Below are positions 1 to 7,590 of a stretch of DNA of 29,194 nt, one piece after another (the stretch's first letter is position 1; each line of letters opens with the position of its first letter). The stretch covers positions 1 to 29,194 of the forward strand of contig CANRKS010000005.1 in NCBI GenBank assembly GCA_947631285.1. Reading direction: 5' to 3'. The notes under the pieces were generated by a model. The model saw nothing but the letters and a program-made list of their open reading frames with translations. It was not told where the DNA came from and did no database searches. The DNA comes from an uncultured Bacilli bacterium. Its GTDB lineage: Bacteria; Bacillota_I; Bacilli_A; RF39; UBA660. The translations under genes were made by a program, and so were the position numbers.

Positions 1-1
1 T

Positions 2-895
2 TTCTTAAGATATATGGATCCTCATAATGACTCTTCTTTTGCTTCACCTGAAGCCTTAAATTATTGGGGTAAAGTTGATTGGTATAATGGAGGAATGGAA
101 CATACAACTAGACATTTACTTTATGCTCGTTTCTGGAATCAATTTTTACACAATATTGGACTGGTTCCTAATAGTGAGCCAATTGATATAAGAGTATCTC
201 ACGGTATGATCTTAGGGGCCAATAATGAAAAAATGAGTAAGAGTAAAGGAAATGTTGTCAATCCTGATGACATTGTGAAAGAATATGGCGCTGATACTTT
301 ACGTTCTTACGAAATGTTTATTGGTGATTATGAAAAAGATGCGGCATGGAGTGTTGAATCATTAAGAGGCTGTAAAAGATTCTTAGATCGAGTAGAAAGA
401 TTAAAAACTAAAGTAAGAGATGAATCAGGATATACTGATGAAATTATAGTTAATAAAACCATCAAAAAAGTAACTAATGATTTAAGTAATATGAAGTATA
501 ATACGGTTATTTCTTCTCTAATGATTTTAACAGGTTTTTATGAAAAATGTGAGACGATAACTAAAGATGATTATCAAATATTACTAATTCTTTTAAATCC
601 AATTGCACCTCATATTACGGAAGAGTTAAATGAACAAATTGGTTCAGAAAAGAAAATAGTTGAAATGAGTTGGCCAACTTATGATGAAGCTAAAACCATT
701 GATGATGAAATAGAAATTGGTGTTCAAGTTAATGGTAAATTAAGAGCCTCAATTAAAATAGTTAAAGATTCTTTAGAAGATGAAGTTATTGCTAAAGCAA
801 TGGCTGAAGGAAATGTTCAAAACCATATCAAGGATAAAGAAATTGTTAAAACGATAGTTATTCCTAATCGGATTGTAAATATTGTTGTTAAATAA
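2..895 (+). CDS. leuS: Leucyl-tRNA synthetase, C-terminal part (5' end outside window)
   Basis: Charges tRNA-Leu with leucine in the cytoplasm. The frame is open from base 2, reading FLRYMDPHND, so the ATG at 14 is internal and the gene starts upstream of the window. About 297 residues of a protein that is usually near 800 residues are present. The class I signature KMSKS lies at bases 233-247 inside NEKMSKSKGNVVNPDD, a LeuRS-typical context. It is followed by the helical anticodon-binding domain (NPIAPHITEEL) and the small C-terminal domain that contacts the tRNA (VQVNGKLRASI). A terminator hairpin begins 3 bases after the stop. Identification is firm; nothing can be said about the promoter or a possible T-box leader because they are off the window. 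Confidence 0.97.
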   Translation, partial: FLRYMDPHNDSSFASPEALNYWGKVDWYNGGMEHTTRHLLYARFWNQFLHNIGLVPNSEPIDIRVSHGMILGANNEKMSKSKGNVVNPDDIVKEYGADTLRSYEMFIGDYEKDAAWSVESLRGCKRFLDRVERLKTKVRDESGYTDEIIVNKTIKKVTNDLSNMKYNTVISSLMILTGFYEKCETITKDDYQILLILLNPIAPHITEELNEQIGSEKKIVEMSWPTYDEAKTIDDEIEIGVQVNGKLRASIKIVKDSLEDEVIAKAMAEGNVQNHIKDKEIVKTIVIPNRIVNIVVK

Positions 896-898
896 TTA

Positions 899-930
899 AG
901 CATTAGAAAAAAGTCTAGTGCTTTTTATTT
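899..930 (+). terminator. Intrinsic terminator of leuS
   Basis: A 9-bp stem (899-907 with 914-922, one G-T pair) around an A-rich 6-nt loop is followed by a run of T. It starts 3 bases after the leuS stop codon. Confidence 0.85.
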
Positions 931-953
931 ATTTAAAAATTAACAAAAAAGTC

Positions 954-982
954 TTGCAAAAACAAATGTTTGTATATATAAT
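954..982 (+). promoter_or_regulatory. Promoter of the ORF6N/dnaB/dnaI operon
   Basis: TTGCAA (954-959), a 17-bp spacer and TATAAT (977-982) form a near-consensus vegetative sigma promoter. The predicted start is near 989. A short inverted repeat ACCCT-N11-AGGGT (989-1009) lies right at the predicted start and could be an operator or a small leader hairpin. Confidence 0.8.
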
Positions 983-1027
983 TAAATTACCCTAACAAAA
1001 ATCAAGGGTGAAAGAGGTGTTTTGGTA

Positions 1028-1924
1028 ATGAAAAATGAAGTGATAAAAGAAAAAATTATTAAAATGATTTATGAGATCAGAGACAAACAAGTGATGTTAG
1101 ATTTTGATATTGCTCACTTATATAAATGGGAAGTAAAAAGAATTGATGATTTAATAAAGAAAAATAATGATAAATTTTCTCATGAATTATGTTTTCGGCT
1201 TAATAATTTAGAGTATAACAAATTAAAATTCCAATCGGTATCTTCTATTTCTCTTACTGGAAGGCAAAGATTACCATATGCCTTAACGGAAAAAGGAATC
1301 TTAATGTTAGCAAGTCTGTTAAAAAATAAAGAAGCTATTGAGATCAGCTTAAAAATAATCGAAGCTTTTGTAACTAGGCAAAAATATTTTTCTAATGAGG
1401 TCCAATATTTAAGTGACTTAGTAATTAAGCATGATCAAGATATTAAATTATTACAAGAAGCATTTAATAAATTAGATCCAAAAGGAAAAGTTAATGAAAT
1501 TTATTTTAAAGGGCAAATATATGATGCTTATTCTAAAATAGTAGATATTTTAAAACAAGGTAAAAGAGAAATTATAATTGTGGACGGTTATGCTGATAAA
1601 CAAGTTTTAGACATGATAAGAGATTTAAAAGTAAAAGTAAAACTAATATGTAAGAAAAAGGGCCATTTAAAAAAATTAGATATAGATAAGTATAAAAAAC
1701 AATACAATAACTTAGAAATAATTTATGATGATACTTTTCATGATCGCTATATTATTATCGACAAAGTAAAAATATACCATCTGGGGGCCTCTTTAAATCA
1801 TGCTGGTCAAAAGACATTTAGCATTAATGTTCTAGAAGATAGAGAAATTAAAAAAGCTATTATTTCTAAATTAAAAAATAAATTACTTGTTAATAAAAAA
1901 ACTTTCCATTATAATATATCATGA
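1028..1924 (+). CDS. ORF6N-domain protein with C-terminal PLD-like (HKD) domain
   Basis: The function is not established. Residues ~5-100 match the phage-type ORF6N domain (IYEIRDKQVMLDFDIAHLY, then GRQRLPYALTEKG), a DNA-binding module common in phage antirepressors. After a predicted coiled stretch (~125-150), residues ~158-270 look like a single phospholipase-D/Nuc-type unit: IIIVDGY strand, then H238-x-R-x4-D followed by GASLN, an HKD motif with Arg in place of Lys. Known single-HKD enzymes dimerise to form an active site. The ATG at 1028 is preferred over the TTG at 1022 because GAGGTG (1014-1019) is 8 bases before the ATG and only 2 before the TTG. The stop is 12 bases before the dnaB start, so this gene heads the replication operon. 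Possible roles are a DNA-targeted nuclease or regulator acquired from a phage; both are inference. Confidence 0.8.
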   Translation: MKNEVIKEKIIKMIYEIRDKQVMLDFDIAHLYKWEVKRIDDLIKKNNDKFSHELCFRLNNLEYNKLKFQSVSSISLTGRQRLPYALTEKGILMLASLLKNKEAIEISLKIIEAFVTRQKYFSNEVQYLSDLVIKHDQDIKLLQEAFNKLDPKGKVNEIYFKGQIYDAYSKIVDILKQGKREIIIVDGYADKQVLDMIRDLKVKVKLICKKKGHLKKLDIDKYKKQYNNLEIIYDDTFHDRYIIIDKVKIYHLGASLNHAGQKTFSINVLEDREIKKAIISKLKNKLLVNKKTFHYNIS

Positions 1925-1936
1925 AAGGTGATTCTC

Positions 1937-3217
1937 ATGGAAAATGTTACACTTTTACCAGCTGATCGTTACATTGTAATTAATAAAAGTATTTTATCAG
2001 ATACCGATAGAAGTATTATTATGAGTTTATATGAACCTTTAATTGGTTCTTTAGGAGTGTCACTATACTTTACTTTATGGAATGATTTAAGCATTTCTAA
2101 TTTAATGAGCAAAGATTTAATTCATCATCATTTGATGGTTACTCTAAAAAGTGATATTAGTAATATTAAGTTAGCAAGAGAGTCACTTGAAGCTTTTGGC
2201 TTGTTAAAAACGTATGTTAAAGAAGGAACAATAAATGATTATATTTACGAATTATATTCTCCTTTAACACCATCAGAATTTTTCAATCATCCTATTTTAA
2301 ACATTGTTTTATATAATAATGTAGGGGAAAGAGAATATGAAAATTTAAAAAGTATATATAAAGTTCCCAAGATAGATTTAAAAGAATATACTGAAGTAAC
2401 CAAAAAAATGGACGAAGTTTACGATACATCTAAATTTAATTTATCTTCAGATTTAGTAGATAAAAAAAGAGGCAGCATTACGACAAGCCCATCAAGAATA
2501 AATTTTGACGAAATTATTGCTAGTATTCCCAAAAGCATTATTAATGATAAAACTTTTAATAAAAAGACACGCGAATTGATAAATAATTTAGCTTTTATAT
2601 ATAATATAGATACTTTAAAAATGACGGAACTTATAAGAAGTGTCTTAAATGAATTTGGCAATATTGATAAAAACGGTTTAAGAATAATGGCCAGAAAAGA
2701 TTATCAATTTAAAAATGGGGCCTTGCCAACATTAGTTTATCGAAGTCAACCAGAGTATTTAAAAAATCCTCTGGGAGATAATTCTAAAAGAGGAAGAATT
2801 ATTCAAGTTTTTGAAAATACATCTCCTTATGATTTTTTAAGACATAAATATCATAATGTTAAACCGACAAGTCGTGATTTAAAATTACTTGAACATTTAA
2901 TGATTGATTTAGATATGTCTCCTGCAGTGGTAAATGTTTTAATTGATTATGTCCTAAGAAAAAACAATAATAAGCTTACGAGTGGTTATGTTGATACAAT
3001 CGCGGCCCAATGGAAAAGAGCCAATTTGAAAACCGCTAAAGAAGCGATGGAATTTGCGGAAAAAGAGCATCAAAGAAGTATTAAAAAAGCCCCGGTTGAA
3101 ACTGTTAAAAAGGAAATAGTTAAGACCCCAATTTGGTTTAATCAAAAAATTGAAGAAGATGCTTTATCTAAAGAAGAAGAAGCTGAATTAAAAGATTTAT
3201 TAAAGGAGTTTAATTAA
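1937..3217 (+). CDS. dnaB: DnaB, replication initiation and membrane attachment protein (DnaD-family)
   Basis: This is the Bacillota helicase-loading protein, not the helicase of the same name in E. coli. It works with DnaD and DnaI to load the replicative helicase at oriC and at restart sites. The N-terminal winged-helix region (PADRYIVINKSILSDTDRSI, then YEPLIGSLGVSLYFTLW) is typical of Bacillus DnaB, and two DnaD-like C-terminal helical segments follow (~200-260 and ~305-375, with YVDTIAAQWKRANLKTAKEA). A GTG at 1928 is also in frame, but AAAGGTG (1924-1930) sits 6 bases before the ATG at 1937, so that ATG is taken as the start (426 residues). dnaI begins 1 base after the stop, the classic dnaB-dnaI pair. 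Confidence 0.92.
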   Translation: MENVTLLPADRYIVINKSILSDTDRSIIMSLYEPLIGSLGVSLYFTLWNDLSISNLMSKDLIHHHLMVTLKSDISNIKLARESLEAFGLLKTYVKEGTINDYIYELYSPLTPSEFFNHPILNIVLYNNVGEREYENLKSIYKVPKIDLKEYTEVTKKMDEVYDTSKFNLSSDLVDKKRGSITTSPSRINFDEIIASIPKSIINDKTFNKKTRELINNLAFIYNIDTLKMTELIRSVLNEFGNIDKNGLRIMARKDYQFKNGALPTLVYRSQPEYLKNPLGDNSKRGRIIQVFENTSPYDFLRHKYHNVKPTSRDLKLLEHLMIDLDMSPAVVNVLIDYVLRKNNNKLTSGYVDTIAAQWKRANLKTAKEAMEFAEKEHQRSIKKAPVETVKKEIVKTPIWFNQKIEEDALSKEEEAELKDLLKEFN

Positions 3218-3218
3218 G

Positions 3219-4106
3219 ATGGAAATAAAAGTGGATAGTAAGAATGTCTTAAAAAATCAAGAGAAAGAATATTTAAAAGCAATGCAAAATGACGACTATA
3301 AAGCTTTAGTAAAAAAATTAAAAATTAAAGAAGACGATGCGCGCAAAAATACTATTAATTTAACTGATTCTTTAGAAGAACTAGCCAATTGCAAAAATTG
3401 TCATAATCTTTATGAATGCCAAAATAAAGTTAAAGGTTATGTCTATTTTCCTGAATTAAAAGAAAGTAATTTAGTGTTTTCTTACATTCCTTGTAAATAT
3501 AAAAAGAAAGCTTTAAAAGATGCAAGGATGAAAAAAACTAGTCAAAATGTTTTGGAAAGTGCACGAATGAAAGATATCAAAATTACTAAAAGTAGAACAA
3601 CAGTTATTAAATGGTTAAAAGATTATTATGATAATTTTGACCCTTTTAAAACATCTAAAGGTTTATATTTACATGGTAATTTTGGAACGGGAAAAACTTA
3701 TTTAATCGCGGCTCTTTTAAATGAAATAAAAAATAAATATGGTGTGAGAGCAGAAATAACATATGTTCCAGAATTATTACGGAAATTAAAAGAAAATTTA
3801 AACTTAGTGGGGGATAAGTTATACGAGCTAGAGAATGTTGATCTTCTTCTTTTAGATGACATTGGTGCAGAAAAAGTAACGGAATGGGGAAGAGATGAAA
3901 TACTAGGGACTATTTTGCAAACACGTATGAACAAGGGTATGCCAACATTTTTTACTTCAAATTTAACTATTAATGAATTAGAAAAAACTTTAAGTATTAC
4001 TAAAGATAGTGAAGATGCTGTTAAAGCTAAAAGAATTATTGAAAGGATTAAATATTTGACGGAAGATATTGAACTTTTAGGCAATAACTATCGGGAGGAA
4101 AAATAG
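3219..4106 (+). CDS. dnaI: DnaI, primosomal helicase loader (AAA+ ATPase)
   Basis: DnaI binds the replicative helicase and loads it on single-stranded DNA. The N-terminal helicase-binding domain carries a zinc site with Cys58, Cys61, Cys67 and Cys92. The C-terminal AAA+ domain has Walker A GNFGTGKT (153-160), Walker B LLLLDDIG (Asp213-Asp214) and a sensor region FFTSNLTINEL. The length of 295 residues is close to the Bacillus protein. The Shine-Dalgarno AAAGGAG lies at the 3' end of dnaB (3202-3208), so the two genes are translationally coupled, and the next gene overlaps by 1 base. Confidence 0.95.
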   Translation: MEIKVDSKNVLKNQEKEYLKAMQNDDYKALVKKLKIKEDDARKNTINLTDSLEELANCKNCHNLYECQNKVKGYVYFPELKESNLVFSYIPCKYKKKALKDARMKKTSQNVLESARMKDIKITKSRTTVIKWLKDYYDNFDPFKTSKGLYLHGNFGTGKTYLIAALLNEIKNKYGVRAEITYVPELLRKLKENLNLVGDKLYELENVDLLLLDDIGAEKVTEWGRDEILGTILQTRMNKGMPTFFTSNLTINELEKTLSITKDSEDAVKAKRIIERIKYLTEDIELLGNNYREEK

Positions 4107-4684
4107 TGAATATTGGAATCGATATAGATGATACCTTGGCCGATACTTCAGGCTATCTAATTGATAAAGCCCTTAATTTTAGTCGTGATGTTTTGCATAA
4201 AGAACCCATAATTAATAAACATTATGGATTTCCTAAATGTTTGGGATGGAATGATGAAGAAGAAAAATTATTTTGTCATCAAATCTTAGATAACGAAATT
4301 TTAAATATTCCTGTTATGCCAAAAGCTAAATACTATTTAGAAAAATTAAAAGGACTGGGCTATAAACTCATTTTAATCACGGCGAGGGATACTAATCATT
4401 TAACAGACCCTTATAAAAAATGTGAACAATGGTTAGAAAAAAATGAGATACCTTATGATAAACTAATTGTAAATGCAAAATACAAAGGTCCAATTTGTGA
4501 ACAAGAGCAAATAAATATTTTTATTGATGATTCGTTTCATCAATGTAGATTTGTTAGTAGCCATTTTAAGATTAAAGTTTTAATGATGGCAACAGCCAAT
4601 AATAATATTGTCTCAAAAGATATTATTCGGGTAAATGATTGGGAAGAAATATATAAAACAATTACTCAAAGTTTTGGTGCCTAG
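4106..4684 (+). CDS. HAD-superfamily 5'-nucleotidase (5'(3')-deoxyribonucleotidase, NT5C type)
   Basis: Predicted to dephosphorylate nucleoside monophosphates, possibly deoxypyrimidine nucleotides. HAD motif I is DIDDT with Asp6 and Asp8, motif II is ITAR (91-94), and motif IV is IFIDDS with Asp141-Asp142. The 192-residue length and small cap fit the cytosolic NT5C/YqfW family. The GTG start overlaps the dnaI stop by one base (TAGTG) and GGGAGGA precedes it, so it is the last gene of the replication operon. The stop codon lies in the loop of the terminator. The exact substrate cannot be read from sequence. Confidence 0.8.
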   Translation: MNIGIDIDDTLADTSGYLIDKALNFSRDVLHKEPIINKHYGFPKCLGWNDEEEKLFCHQILDNEILNIPVMPKAKYYLEKLKGLGYKLILITARDTNHLTDPYKKCEQWLEKNEIPYDKLIVNAKYKGPICEQEQINIFIDDSFHQCRFVSSHFKIKVLMMATANNNIVSKDIIRVNDWEEIYKTITQSFGA

Positions 4685-4698
4685 CCAAAATTTTTTTT
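4672..4698 (+). terminator. Intrinsic terminator overlapping the end of the nucleotidase gene
   Basis: TTTTGG (4672-4677) pairs with CCAAAA (4685-4690) and is followed by eight T. The TAG stop codon is in the loop. The stem is AT-rich, with extra outer pairing between 4665-4670 and 4696-4701. Confidence 0.7.
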
Positions 4699-4714
4699 GA
4701 GAAGCAGAAAACAT

Positions 4715-4726
4715 AAACAAAAGTTC
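4715..4726 (+). promoter_or_regulatory. Possible LexA (DinR) box upstream of recA
   Basis: AAAC-AAAA-GTTC matches the Gram-positive SOS consensus GAAC-N4-GTTC at 7 of 8 fixed positions. It lies 9 bases upstream of the recA -35. The placement upstream of the promoter and the mismatch make this tentative. Confidence 0.35.
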
Positions 4727-4735
4727 GGTTTAATA

Positions 4736-4764
4736 TTGACATTGCTAAAAAACTAAGGTAAAAT
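4736..4764 (+). promoter_or_regulatory. recA promoter
   Basis: TTGACA (4736-4741), a 17-bp spacer and TAAAAT (4759-4764). The predicted start near 4771 gives a leader of about 25 nt that contains the Shine-Dalgarno GAGGAGA. Confidence 0.88.
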
Positions 4765-4795
4765 TGAATTATCAGAGAGTGTAGAGGAGATAATA

Positions 4796-5833
4796 ATGAA
4801 ATCAAAAGATACAAAAGACGCAAAAAATACAGATAAAGCTCTAGAACAAGTGTTAAAAGATATTGAAAAACAATTTGGAGCAGGAGCGATAATGAAATTA
4901 GGGGCTGAAGATCATATTAAAATAGATGTTACTAGTTCAGGATCTATTGCTTTAGATATTGCTTTAGGTGTTGGTGGTTTTCCAAAGGGAAGAATAATTG
5001 AAATATATGGGCCAGAATCATCTGGTAAAACGACTATTGCATTACAAGCGATTGCAGAAGCTCAAAAAGCTGGAGGAAGAGCGGCCTTTATTGATGCTGA
5101 ACATGCCTTAGATCCAGTTTATGCTAAGAGCCTAGGAGTAGATATTAATGAACTTTTACTTAGTCAACCTGATACAGGTGAGCAAGCATTAGAAATATGT
5201 GATGCCTTAGTTAAGAGTGAAGCGATTGACTTAGTTGTCATAGATTCAGTTGCGGCTTTAGTTCCCCAAGCTGAAATAGATGGCGAGATGGGAGATAGTC
5301 ATGTTGGACTTCAAGCCCGTCTTATGTCGCAAGCCTTAAGAAAATTATCAGGAACATTAAATAAGACCAATACAACGGCAATTTTTATTAATCAGTTAAG
5401 AGAAAAAGTTGGAGTCTTATTTGGTAATCCAGAAACAACTCCGGGAGGAAGAGCCTTAAAATTTTACTCTACCGTTAGACTTGATATTCGAAGAGGAGAA
5501 CAAATTAAACAAGGTGAGCAAGTAGTTGGAAATAGAACTAATATTAAAGTTGTTAAAAATAAAGTAGCGCCACCTTTTAAAACAGCCAGTGTAGATATTA
5601 TGTACGGTGAAGGAATTAGCCGAGAAGGTGAATTAGTTGATATAGCTAGTGAAATAGGTATTATGGAAAAAAGTGGAGCTTGGTATTCTTATAATGGTGA
5701 AAAAGTTGGCCAAGGTAAAGAAAACGTTAAACTCTTCTTGCGAGAAAATGAAGATATAGCAAGAGAAATAGAAGTTAAAATTTATGATCACTATGGCTTT
5801 AGTATTCCTGATGAAAACACGAAAGAAGAGTAA
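4796..5833 (+). CDS. recA: RecA recombinase
   Basis: This ATP-dependent strand-exchange protein acts in homologous recombination and triggers LexA self-cleavage in the SOS response. It has Walker A GPESSGKT (72-79), the catalytic glutamate in FIDAEHALD (Glu102), Walker B LVVIDSVAALVP, the L1 region EIDGEMGDSHVG and the L2 region INQLREKVGVLFGNPETTPGG. The length of 345 residues is standard. The start is set by AGAGGAGA 5 bases before the ATG. It is transcribed alone between its own promoter and a terminator that embraces the stop codon. Confidence 0.99.
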   Translation: MKSKDTKDAKNTDKALEQVLKDIEKQFGAGAIMKLGAEDHIKIDVTSSGSIALDIALGVGGFPKGRIIEIYGPESSGKTTIALQAIAEAQKAGGRAAFIDAEHALDPVYAKSLGVDINELLLSQPDTGEQALEICDALVKSEAIDLVVIDSVAALVPQAEIDGEMGDSHVGLQARLMSQALRKLSGTLNKTNTTAIFINQLREKVGVLFGNPETTPGGRALKFYSTVRLDIRRGEQIKQGEQVVGNRTNIKVVKNKVAPPFKTASVDIMYGEGISREGELVDIASEIGIMEKSGAWYSYNGEKVGQGKENVKLFLRENEDIAREIEVKIYDHYGFSIPDENTKEE

Positions 5834-5844
5834 TCTTCTTTTTT
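5822..5844 (+). terminator. recA terminator
   Basis: AAAGAAGA (5822-5829) pairs perfectly with TCTTCTTT (5834-5841), and more T follows. The TAA stop codon (5831-5833) lies in the 4-base loop. Confidence 0.75.
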
Positions 5845-5846
5845 AC

Positions 5847-5875
5847 TTGCTAAATATTTTAATTGCGCTTATAAT
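5847..5875 (+). promoter_or_regulatory. rny promoter
   Basis: TTGCTA (5847-5852), a 17-bp spacer and TATAAT (5870-5875) lie directly after the recA terminator. The predicted start near 5882 gives an AT-rich leader of about 70 nt. Confidence 0.75.
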
Positions 5876-5952
5876 TAGATTATGGATAATTATAATTATA
5901 TTTATTATATTTTATAAATTTTCTGTAAAAAAGTTAGAAATGGAGTGAGAGA

Positions 5953-7506
5953 ATGGATAATGTAGCCGTTATCATCTTATTTCTATTTCTTGGAATATTT
6001 ATTGGAGCCATAATTGTATTTTTAATTAATCATTTTAGAGGTGTAAGTGCTCAAATTAAAGCTAATAAATTATTAGAGGAAGCTAAAAGAGAAGCGGATA
6101 AGCATAAAAGAGATTCTCTTTTAGAACTAAAAGAAGAATCATATAAATTAAAACAACAAACTAATGAAGAAATTAAAGAGAGAAAGAAAGAAATTAAAGA
6201 CAGTGAAGATCGTCTTATAAGTAGAGAAAATAACTTAGACAAAAGAGAAGAAATGTTACAAAAACGTGACATGGCTTTAGAAGAAAAAGAAAATAATTTG
6301 TTAGTTAAACAACAAAATTTGCAAGAAAAAGAAGATAAGATGGACAAACTTCTTAAAGAAGAAGTTGAGGAACTAGAAAAAATTTCTGGTTTAAGTAAAG
6401 ATAAAGCCCATGATTTAATTATGGCTAGAGTTGAATCAGATATGGCTTTAGAAATCTCTGAATACATAAGAGATGAAGAGGAAAAAGCAAAAGTAATTGC
6501 TAATGATAAGGCAAAGCAATTAATTGTTAGCAGTATGGAAAGATATGCTGATGATGTAGTAGGAGTTCAAACAGTTTCTACTATAGATTTACCTAATGAT
6601 GAAATGAAAGGCCGTTTAATTGGTCGAGAAGGAAGAAATATTAGAACTTTTGAATCTGTAACTGGAGTTGATTTAATTATTGATGATACCCCTGAGGCAA
6701 TTGTTATTTCTTCATTTGATCCTTTAAGAAGAGAAATTGCTAAACAAACAATTGAAACATTAATTAAAGATGGTCGAATTCATCCAAGTAGAATTGAAGA
6801 AGTTTATGATAAAACTTGTAAGGATATAAACAATAAAATTACAGAACTTGGTAATAAAGCTATTACTAATCTAGGAATAGCTAAAATGGATGTTGAATTA
6901 ATTAATTTAATTGGTAAATTAAATTTTCGAACTAGTTATGGACAAAATGCCCTACAACATTCAATTGAAGTAGCTAATTTGGCGGGTCTTATGGCTAGTG
7001 AACTTGGGGAAAACGTTACTTTAGCTAAAAGAGCAGGATTACTACATGACATTGGCAAAGCAATTGATTTTGAAGTGGAAGGCAGTCACGTTGAAATAGG
7101 AGAACAAATTGCTAAAAAGTATCATGAAGGAGATATAGTCCTTGATGCAATTACTTCTCACCATGGTGATAAAGAGGCTAAATCAGTTATTGCTGTTTTA
7201 GTTAGTGTTGCTGATACTCTATCTGCTGCTCGTCCTGGTGCCAGAAATGATTCAGTTGAAAATTATATTAAAAGATTAGAACAACTTGAAGAGATAGGTA
7301 ATTCATTTGATGGCGTTGAGAAAGCTTACGCTATGCAAGCTGGAAGAGAAATTAGAGTTATGGTTAAGCCAGGTGAAATTGATGACGCTCAAAGTTATCG
7401 AATTGCAAGAGAAATGAAAGATAAGATTGAAGCAGAAATGCAATATCCAGGTACTATTAAAGTAACTGTAATAAGAGAGACAAGAGCTCAAGAAGAAGCA
7501 AAATAG
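5953..7506 (+). CDS. rny: Ribonuclease Y
   Basis: This membrane-anchored endoribonuclease starts mRNA decay in Bacillota. The order is an N-terminal membrane helix (~4-27), a long charged coiled coil (~30-160), a KH RNA-binding domain (~205-270, with GRLIGREGRNIRTFE) and an HD phosphohydrolase domain (HSIEVANLAG, then LLHDIGKA with the HD pair, and TSHHGD). The length of 517 residues is typical of the family. The start is set by GGAGTGA 5-6 bases before the ATG. Its terminator overlaps the stop codon. With RNase J at 9310-10986 the window carries both main Bacillus-type decay nucleases. Confidence 0.97.
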   Translation: MDNVAVIILFLFLGIFIGAIIVFLINHFRGVSAQIKANKLLEEAKREADKHKRDSLLELKEESYKLKQQTNEEIKERKKEIKDSEDRLISRENNLDKREEMLQKRDMALEEKENNLLVKQQNLQEKEDKMDKLLKEEVEELEKISGLSKDKAHDLIMARVESDMALEISEYIRDEEEKAKVIANDKAKQLIVSSMERYADDVVGVQTVSTIDLPNDEMKGRLIGREGRNIRTFESVTGVDLIIDDTPEAIVISSFDPLRREIAKQTIETLIKDGRIHPSRIEEVYDKTCKDINNKITELGNKAITNLGIAKMDVELINLIGKLNFRTSYGQNALQHSIEVANLAGLMASELGENVTLAKRAGLLHDIGKAIDFEVEGSHVEIGEQIAKKYHEGDIVLDAITSHHGDKEAKSVIAVLVSVADTLSAARPGARNDSVENYIKRLEQLEEIGNSFDGVEKAYAMQAGREIRVMVKPGEIDDAQSYRIAREMKDKIEAEMQYPGTIKVTVIRETRAQEEAK

Positions 7507-7518
7507 CTTCTTTTTTTT
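7491..7518 (+). terminator. rny terminator
   Basis: AAGAAGC (7493-7499) pairs with GCTTCTT (7506-7512), followed by six T. The stem includes the last coding bases and the TAG stop codon straddles loop and stem. Confidence 0.82.
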
Positions 7519-7547
7519 GAAATTCACAACAAAATAATTTTTAAAAA

Positions 7548-7575
7548 TTGACACTGGGGGGGGGTGTTGTATAAT
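7548..7575 (+). promoter_or_regulatory. Promoter with a 9-G tract in its spacer (candidate phase-variable promoter)
   Basis: TTGACA (7548-7553) and TATAAT (7570-7575) are both perfect consensus boxes separated by 16 bp. Nine of those 16 bases are a single G run (7556-7564), an extreme composition for DNA this AT-rich. One extra G would give the optimal 17-bp spacing and losing one would give 15. A G tract between -35 and -10 is the known switch of Neisseria meningitidis porA. That switching occurs here is inference. Confidence 0.8.
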
Positions 7576-7590
7576 AACCATATAAGATAA

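Noticed and set aside
1028..4684. Prophage or integrated element, suggested by the ORF6N protein
   Set aside because: No integrase, capsid, or attachment repeats are present, and the following genes are the conserved host dnaB-dnaI pair. A single captured gene is the simpler reading.
6051..6467. Long minus-strand open frame inside rny
   Set aside because: It is antisense to the coiled-coil region, whose biased codons (AAA, GAA) leave few stops on the other strand. It is Ser/Leu-rich with no start signals.
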